Shown: positions 1 to 9,153 of the stretch, one piece after another
Numbering within the stretch: the first letter of the stretch is position 1
Layout: the number at the start of each line of letters is the position of its first letter
Assembly (NCBI GenBank): GCA_022801735.1
Contig: JAAWSW010000001.1
Span: forward strand, 1-60,271
Source: Bacilli bacterium
GTDB lineage: Bacteria > Bacillota_I > Bacilli_A > RF39 > UBA660
Direction of reading: 5' to 3'
DNA length: 60,271 nt
Translations under genes and position numbers: made by a program
Notes under the pieces: generated by a model
Databases searched by the model: none
What the model saw: only the letters and a program-made list of their open reading frames with translations
What the model was told of the DNA's origin: nothing

Positions 1-1187
1 GGTATATCCCTTCTCTTATCAGAAAATAAATTTTTAATAATTTGACGCTTATTCTTTAAAATAAACTTTCCCATAATATCTAAAAGTTCCATAGAATTAC
101 GATAAGTTTTCTCTAATTTAAAAATTGTAGACTGTGGAAAATAATTGTCAAATTCAAAAAACACCTTCAGATTAGATCCAGTAAAACGATATATACTTTG
201 AAAATCATCACCAACCGCCAACAATTTAGAACCAGTTTTTACCTTAATAAGCCTAATGAGTTCACACTTAACCAAAGAAATATCCTGATATTCATCAATA
301 ATAATATATTTATAATTCCTAATCCCAAATTTTTCCACAATATTTATAGATTCATTAATCATATCATGAAAATCAATACTTCCATCCTTCATAAGATAAT
401 CCATATATCTAACATATATTTCTTTAGCCATTAATAATAAAGTTCTATTTCTTTTCTTTAAAAAATCATCACTTTCCAAACTATTAAGACTTAAAAACAA
501 ATCAAACTTATCCACATTAAAATTATTTCCCTTAAATAAATTAATAAAAGTTAAAAAAAGCATTTTCAAATTTTCCACAGGCTTAGTTTCTAACGCTAAC
601 GAATGATGTAAAAAAGAAAAATCACCATCACCAAAATCATAAAAATTATAATAAGGTAAAATATCTAAAATATCATTTTCTGATATAACCTCTTCAATAA
701 TATTACATAAAATTTCATCTTTAACTATAGACCTAAATTGCCCATTAGATTTTAAAATTTCCATACCAAGTTTATGAAAAGTATAAACTTTCATATCAAT
801 TCCATTATTAACTAACTTTCTTCTTAAACTATCACATGCCTTATTAGTAAAAGATATACAAAGAATATCATTAGGATCAACACCACTTTTAACCAAATAT
901 AAAATACGGCCCAAAATAGTTAAACTTTTTCCACTCCCTGCACCAGCAATAACTAAAGTACTATCCTCTTCAGATAAAACAATCTTTCTTTGCTGATCAT
1001 CCAAAACATGACCATTAATATTATTAAGTAAATCTTTGTATTGACATTCCTTTTCAAAAAGATAATCTCTATTCAAACTTTCTATTTTTCTTTTTAACCA
1101 TTTATTAGAAACAAAGTATCTATAAAAAATATTTTTATCTTTTAGTTCTCTTATTTTATCAGACATATCTAATTTTGAAACATACAA
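1..1187 (-). CDS. UvrD/Rep-family DNA helicase (3' part missing)
   Basis: This is an SF1A helicase cut off by the left window edge, so only about 395 N-terminal codons are present. My translation of the minus strand shows a Q-motif region (LDDQQRKIVL), a Walker A motif AGAGSGKS, motif Ia SFTNKA, Walker B IIDEYQD and motif III GDDFQSIYRF. A short N-terminal segment of about 60 residues before the Q motif recalls helicase IV (HelD)-type enzymes rather than PcrA, but this is inference. I choose a TTG start at 1187 because AGAGGTGG lies 5 nt upstream; the first in-frame ATG at 1166 has no ribosome binding site. Expected role: ATP-driven 3'-5' unwinding in repair or recombination. The C-terminal motifs IV-VI are outside the window. 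Confidence 0.9.
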   Translation of the reverse strand, partial: MYVSKLDMSDKIRELKDKNIFYRYFVSNKWLKRKIESLNRDYLFEKECQYKDLLNNINGHVLDDQQRKIVLSEEDSTLVIAGAGSGKSLTILGRILYLVKSGVDPNDILCISFTNKACDSLRRKLVNNGIDMKVYTFHKLGMEILKSNGQFRSIVKDEILCNIIEEVISENDILDILPYYNFYDFGDGDFSFLHHSLALETKPVENLKMLFLTFINLFKGNNFNVDKFDLFLSLNSLESDDFLKKRNRTLLLMAKEIYVRYMDYLMKDGSIDFHDMINESINIVEKFGIRNYKYIIIDEYQDISLVKCELIRLIKVKTGSKLLAVGDDFQSIYRFTGSNLKVFFEFDNYFPQSTIFKLEKTYRNSMELLDIMGKFILKNKRQIIKNLFSDKRRDI

Positions 1188-1263
1188 AAAAACCACCTCT
1201 AAAGTATATATACCCTAAAAGTAGTCCAAATTCCTGCATAAAACTCAAAATTTCTTAAAATAA

Positions 1264-1608
1264 TTATAAACTAACTGTAACTTTACTTAAATTCATAAAT
1301 ATATAAATTGCTGTAGTAATAGCACCACCAGCAAAACCAACTAATAAAGCCATTATTAAAGTATTAATAAACCCACCATTAAACTTATTATTATCTCCTA
1401 AAATAGAATGACCATTATTTAAAGATAAAGTTTTTCCTTCACTTTTGACCTGTGAATTAGAATTACTTTCACCTAAACCTTGAGACACGGTAGATGTTTG
1501 CGCAATAGCCTGTAATCTTGCCTGTTCTTGTAATTGAGCAATATTTTGCTTAATTTCTCTTGCCTTTTTTAAATTAGCCTGAATCTGTTCTAATTTACTA
1601 CCATTCAT
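1264..1608 (-). CDS. Small tail-anchored membrane protein of unknown function
   Basis: The product is 114 residues with a charged, Gln-rich, probably coiled-coil N-terminal part (KLEQIQANLKKAREIKQN), a polar linker, and one hydrophobic segment near the C-terminus (INTLIMALLVGFAGGAI). I place the start at ATG 1608 because GGAGGTG sits 5 nt upstream; a longer version from 1635 lacks a binding site. I do not recognise the family. The opening KLEQIQ resembles the start of the short peptide encoded inside the AraC-type gene at 40755-40919, which may be a chance coiled-coil similarity. It stands alone between the helicase and murE. Confidence 0.7.
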   Translation of the reverse strand: MNGSKLEQIQANLKKAREIKQNIAQLQEQARLQAIAQTSTVSQGLGESNSNSQVKSEGKTLSLNNGHSILGDNNKFNGGFINTLIMALLVGFAGGAITTAIYIFMNLSKVTVSL

Positions 1609-1710
1609 ACAAACACCTCCCATTACTATATCCATTATAACAAATTATCATAATTAGTATTAAACAAATGAAGTAAGTTTACACATTAATTAAAAAAATT
1701 TACATAAAAA

Positions 1711-1726
1711 AAGGGACAATCCCCTT
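1711..1726 (-). terminator. Intrinsic terminator after murE
   Basis: On the minus strand an AAGGG/CCCTT hairpin overlaps the murE stop codon and is followed by seven T residues. It closes the asnB-murE operon. Confidence 0.8.
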
Positions 1727-3080
1727 ATTTTATATATTTAGATACCTCTTCAAAATCACTTAAATGAATTTTTTCAGTACCAATAATTTGATAATCTTCA
1801 TGACCTTTTCCTAACACAAGTAAAATATCTTTAGACTCCAATAAACTAATAGCCTTTTTAATCGCATCCTTACGATCTAAAACAATTTCATAATTAGTTT
1901 TCTTAAGACCATTTGTAATGTCACTTAAAATAACCTCAGGATCCTCAGTTCGTGGATTATCACTAGTAAATATAACATAATCACTATTTTTACTAGCAAT
2001 TTCCCCCATTATAGGTCTTTTAGTTTTATCACGATCTCCACCACAACCAATTAAAGTAAATATACGTCCCTCACAATACTCTTTAACACTATTGATAATA
2101 TTTAATACAGCATCAGGCGTATGAGCATAATCAATTATTGCAGTATATTTATCATTACTTATAATTTGATATCGTCCAGATGGTGCCTTCAAATTACGAG
2201 TTTCAGAGACAACATCATCCATTTCCATTCCAAACATATCGCAAATAATATAAGAATACATATAATTATAGATATTATAAGTTCCTGGAATAGGTAACAT
2301 TACTTCCCTAACTTCACCATCATGAGTAACCTTAAAAGTACTATAATTGTTGAACAATTTTACATTACTCACTTTATAATCATGCTTTCCATTAATTCCA
2401 AATAAAATATTTTTATTACCCTCTAAAACAAAATCATTAGAATACTTATCATCCATATTAATAATTGCATACCCAGATCTTTTCATACTTTGAAATAAAT
2501 TAATTTTCGCCTTCTTATACTCTTCCATAGTTTTATGATAATCTAAATGATCTTGAGTCAAATTAGTAAAACCAGCAAAATCAAATTTTATTCCATCTAA
2601 ACGCCTATTAACAAGCGCATGACTAGAAACTTCCATAGCCACAAACACACAATCGTCATTAGCCGCCTCTACAAGCATATCGTACTGCTCATACAAATCT
2701 GGTGTCGTATTAGCAAGTTCCCTATGTTTTTCCGGCAAATAAAAGCCAATCGTTCCAATATATGCACTCTTCATCCCAAGTAAATTTAATAACTGATATA
2801 ATAAATAACAACTGGTAGTTTTCCCATTAGTTCCAGTTATACCAATCAATTTAAGTTTACTAATTTTATCAGCATATAACTCTTTCAAATAATTAGATAA
2901 ATACTTCTTAGTATCTGGGACAATTATAGTTTTAACACTATAATCACCACGTTCAGCAATTATACAAGCAGCTCCTCTGTCAATGGCATCCTCGATATAA
3001 TCATGACCATCACGTACAGCAGACTTAATAGCAATAAAAGTATCTCCAGTTTCAATACTTCTAGAATTAACCTTAAGCAT
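1725..3080 (-). CDS. murE: UDP-MurNAc-tripeptide synthetase MurE, meso-DAP type
   Basis: This cytoplasmic Mur ligase adds the third residue to UDP-MurNAc-L-Ala-D-Glu during peptidoglycan synthesis. The 451-residue protein has the expected MurE order: an N-terminal UDP-binding domain, the ATP loop GTNGKTT at residues 83-89, TTPD, the central EVSSHAL stretch, and the C-terminal domain. It carries DNPRTEDP; the DNPR form is the known signature for meso-diaminopimelate rather than lysine, which predicts a DAP-type wall. The gene ends the operon asnB / membrane protein / murE, with a 28-nt gap to its upstream neighbour and a terminator at its stop. The N-terminal domain is slightly shorter than in Bacillus MurE (about 490 residues). 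Confidence 0.95.
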   Translation of the reverse strand: MLKVNSRSIETGDTFIAIKSAVRDGHDYIEDAIDRGAACIIAERGDYSVKTIIVPDTKKYLSNYLKELYADKISKLKLIGITGTNGKTTSCYLLYQLLNLLGMKSAYIGTIGFYLPEKHRELANTTPDLYEQYDMLVEAANDDCVFVAMEVSSHALVNRRLDGIKFDFAGFTNLTQDHLDYHKTMEEYKKAKINLFQSMKRSGYAIINMDDKYSNDFVLEGNKNILFGINGKHDYKVSNVKLFNNYSTFKVTHDGEVREVMLPIPGTYNIYNYMYSYIICDMFGMEMDDVVSETRNLKAPSGRYQIISNDKYTAIIDYAHTPDAVLNIINSVKEYCEGRIFTLIGCGGDRDKTKRPIMGEIASKNSDYVIFTSDNPRTEDPEVILSDITNGLKKTNYEIVLDRKDAIKKAISLLESKDILLVLGKGHEDYQIIGTEKIHLSDFEEVSKYIK

Positions 3081-3108
3081 TATTAATCACTCCTTATTAA
3101 ATTATATG

Positions 3109-3591
3109 TTAATGTTTTTTACTAGATACTAAAGTTACTAACTTACCTAATATTAAAATAACAATTGAACTCAAATAAGATAAACCTATCACAATAGCAT
3201 AACAAATCCAAATACTCTCAGATAAATATTGATTACATAAACCAAATACTAAAAACAATAAAACATATAAAATCATTATAAATATAATAGTTTTAATTGA
3301 ATCACTATTAAAGTTAACCTTTTTAAAATCCCTAAGTTCTGCTAAAAAGAGTAAAGTATAAAATCCCACCATACAAATACCAACTATTTTAGCATCAGCA
3401 AATAATGCCATAATAATTATAACAAATCCTAAAATTTCTGGTGTCACAAAAGTTTCTCTAGGATTTTTAGTAATATAATCACCAAATAATTTCATATCAA
3501 AATTATTATCTTGTAAAATTTTAAGTTGTCTTTGATATTTTAAAATTAAATAACACAAATATGTTGATAAAGAAATAAAGAAAAATATCAT
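3109..3591 (-). CDS. Polytopic membrane protein in the murE operon
   Basis: The product is 160 residues with about five hydrophobic segments and a basic loop after the first one (KYQRQLKILQDNN). Its ATG overlaps the asnB TGA stop as ATGA (3588-3591), so translation is probably coupled. I do not recognise a named family. From memory it recalls the membrane segment found in front of some MurF-like ligases in low-GC Firmicutes, but I cannot verify that. Its position between asnB and murE suggests a role in wall-precursor metabolism at the membrane. Confidence 0.75.
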   Translation of the reverse strand: MIFFFISLSTYLCYLILKYQRQLKILQDNNFDMKLFGDYITKNPRETFVTPEILGFVIIIMALFADAKIVGICMVGFYTLLFLAELRDFKKVNFNSDSIKTIIFIMILYVLLFLVFGLCNQYLSESIWICYAIVIGLSYLSSIVILILGKLVTLVSSKKH

Positions 3592-5411
3592 TTAGAACCT
3601 CCAAAATAAATATCATACCATAATAAGAATGTATAAATAGTCCATACTTTACGACTATTATCAGCCTTACCTGCTCTATGATTATCTAATAATTTAATAA
3701 TCTTATCAGTTTTGAAAAATTGTGATGCATTTTCAAACTTAGTTTTTATTTCAGTATAAACATCATCATCTTTCATCCATACTCTTATAGGAACTGGAAA
3801 ACCTAATTTTTTCTTATCAGAAACCTTAGATTCTAACTTTTCATGAGCAATATCCCTAAATAATTTTTTAGTTTTAAACTTATCTACCTTATACTCTGTT
3901 GGTATACCTCTAGCATAATCAATAAGTGGTCTATCTAAAAATGGAACACGAACCTCTAAAGAATTAGCCATACTCATTTTATCAGCCTTAAGTAAAATAT
4001 CACCAATTAACCAAAAATTAAAATCAATATATTGCATCTTAGTAACATTATCATAATCCTTAGCAGTTTCATAATAAGTGGCAGTTAAATCTTGAAAACC
4101 TTTAGTTTGTCTCTTATTTGCTAAAATCTTACTTACTTCTTTATTATTAAAAATAAATGCATTTCCAACAAATCTATCTTCTAATTTTTTACCACGTCTT
4201 ACTAAAAAATTAAGTCCTCTATGACTAGGCAATAATCCAGCAATACCACCAATTACTTTCCTAATTGGATATGGTACTTTATAATACCAAGGCCAAACAA
4301 ATGATTCTTGATAAATATTATATCCACCAAATATCTCATCAGCCCCCTCACCAGATAAAGATACTTTAACATTTTCACTAGCAATCTTAGTAACGAAATA
4401 TAAGGCAATTGCTGAAGGATCTGCTAAAGGTTCATCCATATAATACATAATATTAGATAAATTTTTAAAATACTCTTCTTTAGTAATAACTTTACTTATA
4501 TTTTGTGTATCAATCTTACTAGATAAATCCTTAGCATAACTAATTTCACTATACTTTTCATCATTGAATCCAACAGTAAAAGTTTTATCAACATCACTAC
4601 TAGCCGCTATAAATGATGAATCAACACCACTAGATAAGAAAGAACCAACTTCAACATCACTAACCTTATGGGCTTTAACTGAATCTTCTAATCTCTCTTT
4701 AACGCCCTCACGCCATTCATCATAACTCTTACTATTATCTACTTCAAATTCAAGTTCATAATACTTTTTTATTTCTAATTCCCCGTCTTTATATTTTAAA
4801 TAATGACCAGGCATTAATTTAAAAACATTTTTAAAGAAAGTTTCACTTCCTACACTATATTGGAAAGTTAAATAATATTCTAACATTTTTTCATTTAATT
4901 CTTTCTTAAAATCAGGATGAATTAAAAAACTTTTAATTTCTGATCCAAAAAAGAAAGTATCATCCATAGTAGCATAATAAAATGGTTTAATTCCATAAAA
5001 ATCCCTAGCAGCAAAAACTTCATGTGTATTAATATCGTAAATAACAAACGCAAACATACCACGTAATTTATCTAAAATCCCCTCAGCATATTCTTCATAC
5101 CCATGAATTAAAACTTCAGTATCAGCATTAGTACTAAAAACATGACCTTTTTCTTCCAAATCTTTTCTAAGTTCAGCAAAATTATATATTTCTCCATTAA
5201 AAGTAATAACTTTAGTTTTATCCTCATTATAAATAGGCTGTGACCCATTATTTAAATCTATAATAGATAAACGACGAAATCCCATTGCAATAGTATCATC
5301 AGTATAATAACCTTCAGAATCAGGCCCACGATGAGCAATTAAATCTGCCATTTTCTTAATATTATCTTTTTTATCTTTTTCTTTATTTACATAGCCAACG
5401 AATCCACACAT
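3588..5411 (-). CDS. asnB: Glutamine-dependent asparagine synthetase-type amidotransferase
   Basis: The 607-residue protein has a class II glutaminase domain starting with the nucleophile Cys2 (MCGFVGYV), then a synthetase domain with the pyrophosphate loop SSGVDSS and the SGEGADEIFGGY motif. Family members make asparagine from aspartate, glutamine and ATP. Some AsnB paralogues (L. plantarum AsnB1, corynebacterial LtsA) instead amidate the meso-DAP carboxylate of peptidoglycan precursors. Co-transcription with a DAP-type murE makes the second role worth considering here, but sequence alone does not decide. It ends in TGA, which shows that UGA is a stop codon in this genome. A sigma-A-like promoter lies at 5446-5474 and a ribosome site (AAGGAGG) precedes the ATG. 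Confidence 0.93.
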   Translation of the reverse strand: MCGFVGYVNKEKDKKDNIKKMADLIAHRGPDSEGYYTDDTIAMGFRRLSIIDLNNGSQPIYNEDKTKVITFNGEIYNFAELRKDLEEKGHVFSTNADTEVLIHGYEEYAEGILDKLRGMFAFVIYDINTHEVFAARDFYGIKPFYYATMDDTFFFGSEIKSFLIHPDFKKELNEKMLEYYLTFQYSVGSETFFKNVFKLMPGHYLKYKDGELEIKKYYELEFEVDNSKSYDEWREGVKERLEDSVKAHKVSDVEVGSFLSSGVDSSFIAASSDVDKTFTVGFNDEKYSEISYAKDLSSKIDTQNISKVITKEEYFKNLSNIMYYMDEPLADPSAIALYFVTKIASENVKVSLSGEGADEIFGGYNIYQESFVWPWYYKVPYPIRKVIGGIAGLLPSHRGLNFLVRRGKKLEDRFVGNAFIFNNKEVSKILANKRQTKGFQDLTATYYETAKDYDNVTKMQYIDFNFWLIGDILLKADKMSMANSLEVRVPFLDRPLIDYARGIPTEYKVDKFKTKKLFRDIAHEKLESKVSDKKKLGFPVPIRVWMKDDDVYTEIKTKFENASQFFKTDKIIKLLDNHRAGKADNSRKVWTIYTFLLWYDIYFGGSK

Positions 5412-5445
5412 AATCGCTGCCTCCTTTAACTTCTATATACATATA

Positions 5446-5474
5446 ATTTTACCACATATAGAAAACTTATACAA
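5446..5474 (-). promoter_or_regulatory. Sigma-A-type promoter of the asnB-murE operon
   Basis: On the minus strand TTGTAT-N17-TAAAAT with an extended TGG before the -10 box. Transcription would start near 5439, about 28 nt before asnB. I see no T-box or riboswitch in the short leader. Confidence 0.65.
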
Positions 5475-5510
5475 GAAAAGCCATGGATAAAAAAGAAAGT
5501 AAAACAGAAA

Positions 5511-5534
5511 AAAACTATGTCTCAACATAGTTTT
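5511..5534 (-). terminator. Intrinsic terminator of the pilin-like gene
   Basis: Nine-base-pair hairpin AAAACTATG / CATAGTTTT followed by a T run on the minus strand, just after the stop of 5549-6484. Confidence 0.8.
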
Positions 5535-5548
5535 AAAATATTAATAAA

Positions 5549-6484
5549 TTAGCCATTAACATAACATGAAGAACCCCAAGAAGCAGTACTAACATAAGTA
5601 TTACAAACCCTTGCATTAATATCCACGGTTATAACACTTTTATCAGCATAAACTGCACCAAATGAATCGCTACAAAGAATTCTAGAAGTATTAATGTCAC
5701 ATGCAGAAGATCCAAAAATATCTAATAATGTTGTTTTATTATTTTCATATTCACTTGGTTTTAAACAATATAAATTATTATTCTTTATAAAACATGCCTC
5801 TGATGATGCAACATTCCCATCAACTATTACATGCTTTATAAAGTGATTTTTATCTAATGTTTTGTAATCTGCTGTTACACCTTCTATAGTTTTTACTGAA
5901 TCTCCTGGTTTAACTGATTTAGTACTCCAACTATATACCTCACCATTATCAGGGATTTCTAATGAGCCTCCATTTAATGTTCCTTCTTGAACATAATCAA
6001 GTTGAACATTAAACTCTGATTTTAAATTATTTGGTTGTGTTGTTACACTATTTAAGTATTCTACTTTTACTGTTAATGTTGCACTTCCCCCTGCACTTAG
6101 TGTTTCTCCTTCTGTTAATCCTGTTGCAGTAAATTTGATTGCTTCATTATCTGGATCACTTAATGTTATCTTTTCTAATACCGCATTTAAACTTCCACCA
6201 TTGGTTACTGTTATATGATACTCTATAGAATCTCCTGGACTTACTAAATTTGTATTAAATTTAGCAGTTAATGTCCCTACTCCTGTTGGGTCAGAGGCAT
6301 TACTTGCTCCTCCTACTATATTTTTTGTATCTATTTTTGTTATTAATATTTGCCAGTTACTACTTACTCTTGTTGTTCCTGTTATATTTAGTATGCTTTG
6401 AAATGCTGCATATCCTACTACCATTAGTAGTACTACTGCACACAAGCTTGCTATGATTATATTGTTCTTTTTCTTTTGGCTCAT
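5549..6484 (-). CDS. Secreted or anchored surface protein with N-terminal TM and DUF11-like domain
   Basis: The 311-residue protein starts with a basic cap and one hydrophobic helix (IIIASLCAVVLLMVVGYAAF), typical of a signal anchor or of a pilin/TasA-like secreted protein. Residues 60-170 look like a beta-sandwich repeat of the DUF11 or CARDB type (VSPGDSIEYHITVTNGG, GGSATLTVKVEYL). The C-terminal third has several paired cysteines (ACFIKNNNLYCL, ACDINTSRILC, RVCNTYVSTASWGSSC), likely disulphides outside the cell. There is no LPXTG motif, so the nearby sortase does not obviously anchor it. A standard AGGAGG site precedes the ATG. Function unknown; adhesion or a surface filament is a guess. 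Confidence 0.8.
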   Translation of the reverse strand: MSQKKKNNIIIASLCAVVLLMVVGYAAFQSILNITGTTRVSSNWQILITKIDTKNIVGGASNASDPTGVGTLTAKFNTNLVSPGDSIEYHITVTNGGSLNAVLEKITLSDPDNEAIKFTATGLTEGETLSAGGSATLTVKVEYLNSVTTQPNNLKSEFNVQLDYVQEGTLNGGSLEIPDNGEVYSWSTKSVKPGDSVKTIEGVTADYKTLDKNHFIKHVIVDGNVASSEACFIKNNNLYCLKPSEYENNKTTLLDIFGSSACDINTSRILCSDSFGAVYADKSVITVDINARVCNTYVSTASWGSSCYVNG

Positions 6485-6544
6485 TCTTTCTTCCTCCTAT
6501 TATAGTTTCATTATATCTTAAAATAATATATAAAGCAATAAAAA

Positions 6545-6558
6545 AGACCATAAGGTCT
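6545..6558 (-). terminator. Intrinsic terminator of the RDD-protein gene
   Basis: Short hairpin AGACC-TTAT-GGTCT followed by TTTTTTATT on the minus strand; it overlaps the end of the gene at 6557. Confidence 0.75.
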
Positions 6559-7564
6559 AAAATCTATTAATTACTATTGTCTTAGTAAATAAATCTTTAA
6601 ACGTTTGTTTTCTAGGTGTTACAAAAGCAAGTAATGTTCCAAATGGTAAAATAAGTATTTCTATAAATAAAGAAATAAATCTAAAGAATGATCTAAATAA
6701 TCCTATTTTATTACCATCTAAATCAGTCACTTTTATCTTCATAAGTGATTTACCAAAACTAGATCCATGCGATTCAGTATAAGGAAAATAAAGTAACATA
6801 ATAACTACCATAATAATTGGTAAAACATTTAGAATTGTACTTCTTGCTTCAATATGAAGCCCTGCTACATAATCTTGTAAATATCCAAATAACAAATAAA
6901 TAACATACAAGAATAATATATCAATAACAAATGCCAAAAATCTTTTAAACAAATGAGAATAACCCATTCCTGCATATTTTTCATTGGTTAACTTATTAAC
7001 CACAAAAGTATTAGAAGCCATATCACTTAAAGATTGTTTTTTCTTAGTAAAAATAATAATTAAAAGTCCAATCCCGCAAGTTAAAACATTTAAAATCCTA
7101 AAAATATTTCTTTTAAAAGATAAACCTAATGTCAAAGGGCTATCTAAATCATCAACAACTTCAATTCCTAAAAATTTCTCACCCAAAGTAGCCATTGATT
7201 TAGAATATTGCATAAATACACAATAAAAGAAATATATAATCGGCATAACTAAATAAGGAATAAATGATTTAATAATATAACTAAATTCAACACTTTCAAA
7301 AGAAAAATCATTTATTATTGGCTTCATAAAAAAGTATAAATAAACAAACTCAATAACAGTAAATATAATTAAAAATAACAGATAATCAATTCCATTAGCC
7401 GCCATTCGTTTTATAAATCCAGCATACTTAGGACTCTTAAAATTCATTTCAGCATCATAATTTCTAAACATCTTATTTAAATCAGTAAAATCATAATTAC
7501 AATAAGGACATTTTGATGAACTAGCATCAATCATTCGTCCACAACTAGGACAACCTCTTTCCAT
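6557..7564 (-). CDS. Zinc-ribbon protein with two RDD membrane domains
   Basis: The 335-residue product opens with a double CxxC zinc ribbon (CPSCGRMI...CPYCNYDF, residues 5-25). Two RDD-family membrane domains follow (about 45-190 and 195-335). Each has the Arg-Asp/Asp-like pattern in its first helix (FIKRMAANGIDYLL and LFKRFLAFVIDILF), a second helix pair, and a Gly-Lys signature (GEKFLGIEVVDDL and GKSLMKIKVTDLDG). RDD proteins are integral membrane proteins of mostly unknown function; a few are implicated in ion transport. It is monocistronic, between the pilin-like gene and the glucosaminidases. Confidence 0.85.
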   Translation of the reverse strand: MERGCPSCGRMIDASSSKCPYCNYDFTDLNKMFRNYDAEMNFKSPKYAGFIKRMAANGIDYLLFLIIFTVIEFVYLYFFMKPIINDFSFESVEFSYIIKSFIPYLVMPIIYFFYCVFMQYSKSMATLGEKFLGIEVVDDLDSPLTLGLSFKRNIFRILNVLTCGIGLLIIIFTKKKQSLSDMASNTFVVNKLTNEKYAGMGYSHLFKRFLAFVIDILFLYVIYLLFGYLQDYVAGLHIEARSTILNVLPIIMVVIMLLYFPYTESHGSSFGKSLMKIKVTDLDGNKIGLFRSFFRFISLFIEILILPFGTLLAFVTPRKQTFKDLFTKTIVINRF

Positions 7565-7616
7565 ATTACCTTCTCCCTCTATAATAAAATTATAACATAC
7601 AAAATAATAAAAAGAA

Positions 7617-7634
7617 AAGTCTGAAAACAGACTT
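7617..7634 (-). terminator. Intrinsic terminator of the first glucosaminidase gene
   Basis: Hairpin AAGTCTG-TTTT-CAGACTT followed by TTCTTTTTATT on the minus strand, overlapping the stop codon at 7633. Confidence 0.8.
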
Positions 7635-8319
7635 AAGCATTCTTTATTTTAGTCATATAACTATTAATTTTTACATGCCAATTAGGATTGGCAGCATACT
7701 TTTTATTCATTAATTCTGGCGTATTTAGTCCATAATTATAATATTTTTCTTTTAAGTTAACAATAAAAGCCTTTATACCTTCTTCTAAAGAATTAAAACG
7801 AATTAATCCGCCTTTAGACATCATTCCACCGACATTATTTTTATTTTTAACAGCCGCACTACAACTATGATTACATCCAGTTTCATGAAGTACAATCGCT
7901 ACCGCCAAATAAGGATCAATCCCATATTCTACAGAATATTTAGCAAATATATTACCAGTACCACTTAAATTAGACTTCAAATTTTTATTTAATTTATAAG
8001 TTAATTGCTCCATACTTAAATTATCATAAACAATAGCAGGTTGATTAGTTACAGTCTTAGAAGCCACAACTGGTTTTGGATTAGGTTTAGGTTCTTCTTT
8101 TTTCTCCTCAACACTAGGTGTTGCTACTGCTACATCAATATTAGTAGCATCTTCTAAATTATTAGTTTCTTTAACCATTTCACTTGTTCCTGCAAGTTCA
8201 CTACTATTTTCAGTTTCGTATTTTTGAACAGAATTTTTATTAATAGGTAAATTACAGCACAATACTGACACCGTAATTCCAAAGGCTAAAATAACATATA
8301 CTAAGTGAGTTATTTTCAT
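7633..8319 (-). CDS. Exported glucosaminidase-family cell-wall hydrolase (paralogue 1)
   Basis: The protein (228 residues from ATG 8319) has an N-terminal membrane/signal segment (LVYVILAFGITVSVLCC), a low-complexity linker rich in Glu, Pro and Lys, and a C-terminal lysozyme-like glucosaminidase domain. The domain shows GIDPYLAVAIVLHETG with the likely catalytic Glu, paired Cys (GCNHSC), NNVGGM, and SLEEGI, as in endo-beta-N-acetylglucosaminidases (PF01832 type). It should cleave peptidoglycan glycan strands outside the membrane. I use ATG 8319 because GTAGGAGA lies 8 nt upstream; an upstream in-frame start at 8373 has no site. Its tandem paralogue at 8407-9117 shares the same architecture, pointing to a local duplication. 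Confidence 0.85.
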   Translation of the reverse strand: MKITHLVYVILAFGITVSVLCCNLPINKNSVQKYETENSSELAGTSEMVKETNNLEDATNIDVAVATPSVEEKKEEPKPNPKPVVASKTVTNQPAIVYDNLSMEQLTYKLNKNLKSNLSGTGNIFAKYSVEYGIDPYLAVAIVLHETGCNHSCSAAVKNKNNVGGMMSKGGLIRFNSLEEGIKAFIVNLKEKYYNYGLNTPELMNKKYAANPNWHVKINSYMTKIKNA

Positions 8320-8400
8320 TCTCATCTCTCCTACGCTATATATCATTTTATCATAGTAAAAGTAATCAGTCAAATTTTTATACTCTTTATATCATAAGAA

Positions 8401-8419
8401 AAAAGCCTATGCGGCTTTT
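8401..8419 (-). terminator. Intrinsic terminator of the second glucosaminidase gene
   Basis: Hairpin AAAAGCC-GCATA-GGCTTTT followed by TTC and more pyrimidines on the minus strand; overlaps the stop at 8407. Confidence 0.75.
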
Positions 8420-9117
8420 ATTTCGTTTATGTAAGCATTAACCTGTGATGCCCAAGTTCCACTTGCAGCATACTTTGGTCCCATCGCTTCAGCAGTAGTT
8501 AAACCTACAGAAATATAGTTCTTATACAAATTATTCATATAAGCCCTAATCCCTTCCTCTAATGACGGAAAACTAGCATATGCACCACCATTACAACTAG
8601 TAGAGCCTTTCATTCCTCCAACATTATTGCAAGTTTTTAATAAACTACTACAATTCCATTTACACCCTGTCTCATGAAGTACAATCGCTACTGCTAAATA
8701 AGGGTTAATTCCAAGATCTATTGCCATTGAAGCAAAAGCATACCCTTGACCTGAAAGAGTAGAATTTAAAGATCTGTTAAGTTTATCAGATAATTCTTGT
8801 AAAGTCATTCCTTCAAATACAACCTCTTTTAATTTAGCCTCCATAGCCTCTTTTTCAATTTGTTCTTGTGATACTCCCTCAGTTGCTACTACAGGGGTTA
8901 CCACAGTAGTTTCTTCTTTCATATCCAAAACTTTTTTATCATAAAGTACTGATACGACAGGTTTTATATCCATTTTACTATCCATAAGGACAGTGTTATT
9001 TTCACTTACATACTCTTTTCCACTTAAAGCAAGTATTGCCTCACCATATACGGCTACGGCTAAACTTAATGTAGTTATGGCCACTAATAGGGCCTTAACC
9101 GATTTATATTTAATCAT
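8407..9117 (-). CDS. Exported glucosaminidase-family cell-wall hydrolase (paralogue 2)
   Basis: The 236-residue product has a signal segment (VKALLVAITTLSLAVAVYGEAI), a Thr/Glu-rich linker, and the same C-terminal hydrolase domain as its neighbour: TLQELSDKLNRSL, GINPYLAVAIVLHETG, GCKWNC, CNNVGGM and FPSLEEGIRAYM. Both copies share the internal disulphide candidate and the catalytic HETG, so both should be active. The start is ATG 9117, nine bases after AGGAG; a GTG at 9123 overlaps the binding site and is less likely. A strong sigma-A promoter at 9154-9182 drives it. Glucosaminidases remodel or cut the peptidoglycan sacculus during growth, division or sporulation; which one applies here is not visible. 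Confidence 0.87.
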   Translation of the reverse strand: MIKYKSVKALLVAITTLSLAVAVYGEAILALSGKEYVSENNTVLMDSKMDIKPVVSVLYDKKVLDMKEETTVVTPVVATEGVSQEQIEKEAMEAKLKEVVFEGMTLQELSDKLNRSLNSTLSGQGYAFASMAIDLGINPYLAVAIVLHETGCKWNCSSLLKTCNNVGGMKGSTSCNGGAYASFPSLEEGIRAYMNNLYKNYISVGLTTAEAMGPKYAASGTWASQVNAYINEIKAA

Positions 9118-9153
9118 ATTCACCCTCTCCTGCTTAACTAGAAAACAGGCTCT

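Noticed and set aside
198..434. 78-codon plus-strand ORF
   Set aside because: It lies antisense to the helicase frame, which has clear motifs; the ORF has no ribosome site and is a product of AT-rich sequence.
5549..6484. Sortase substrate with LPXTG motif
   Set aside because: Neither this protein nor the mosaic protein at 57196-60271 ends in an LPXTG-like motif, hydrophobic helix and basic tail.
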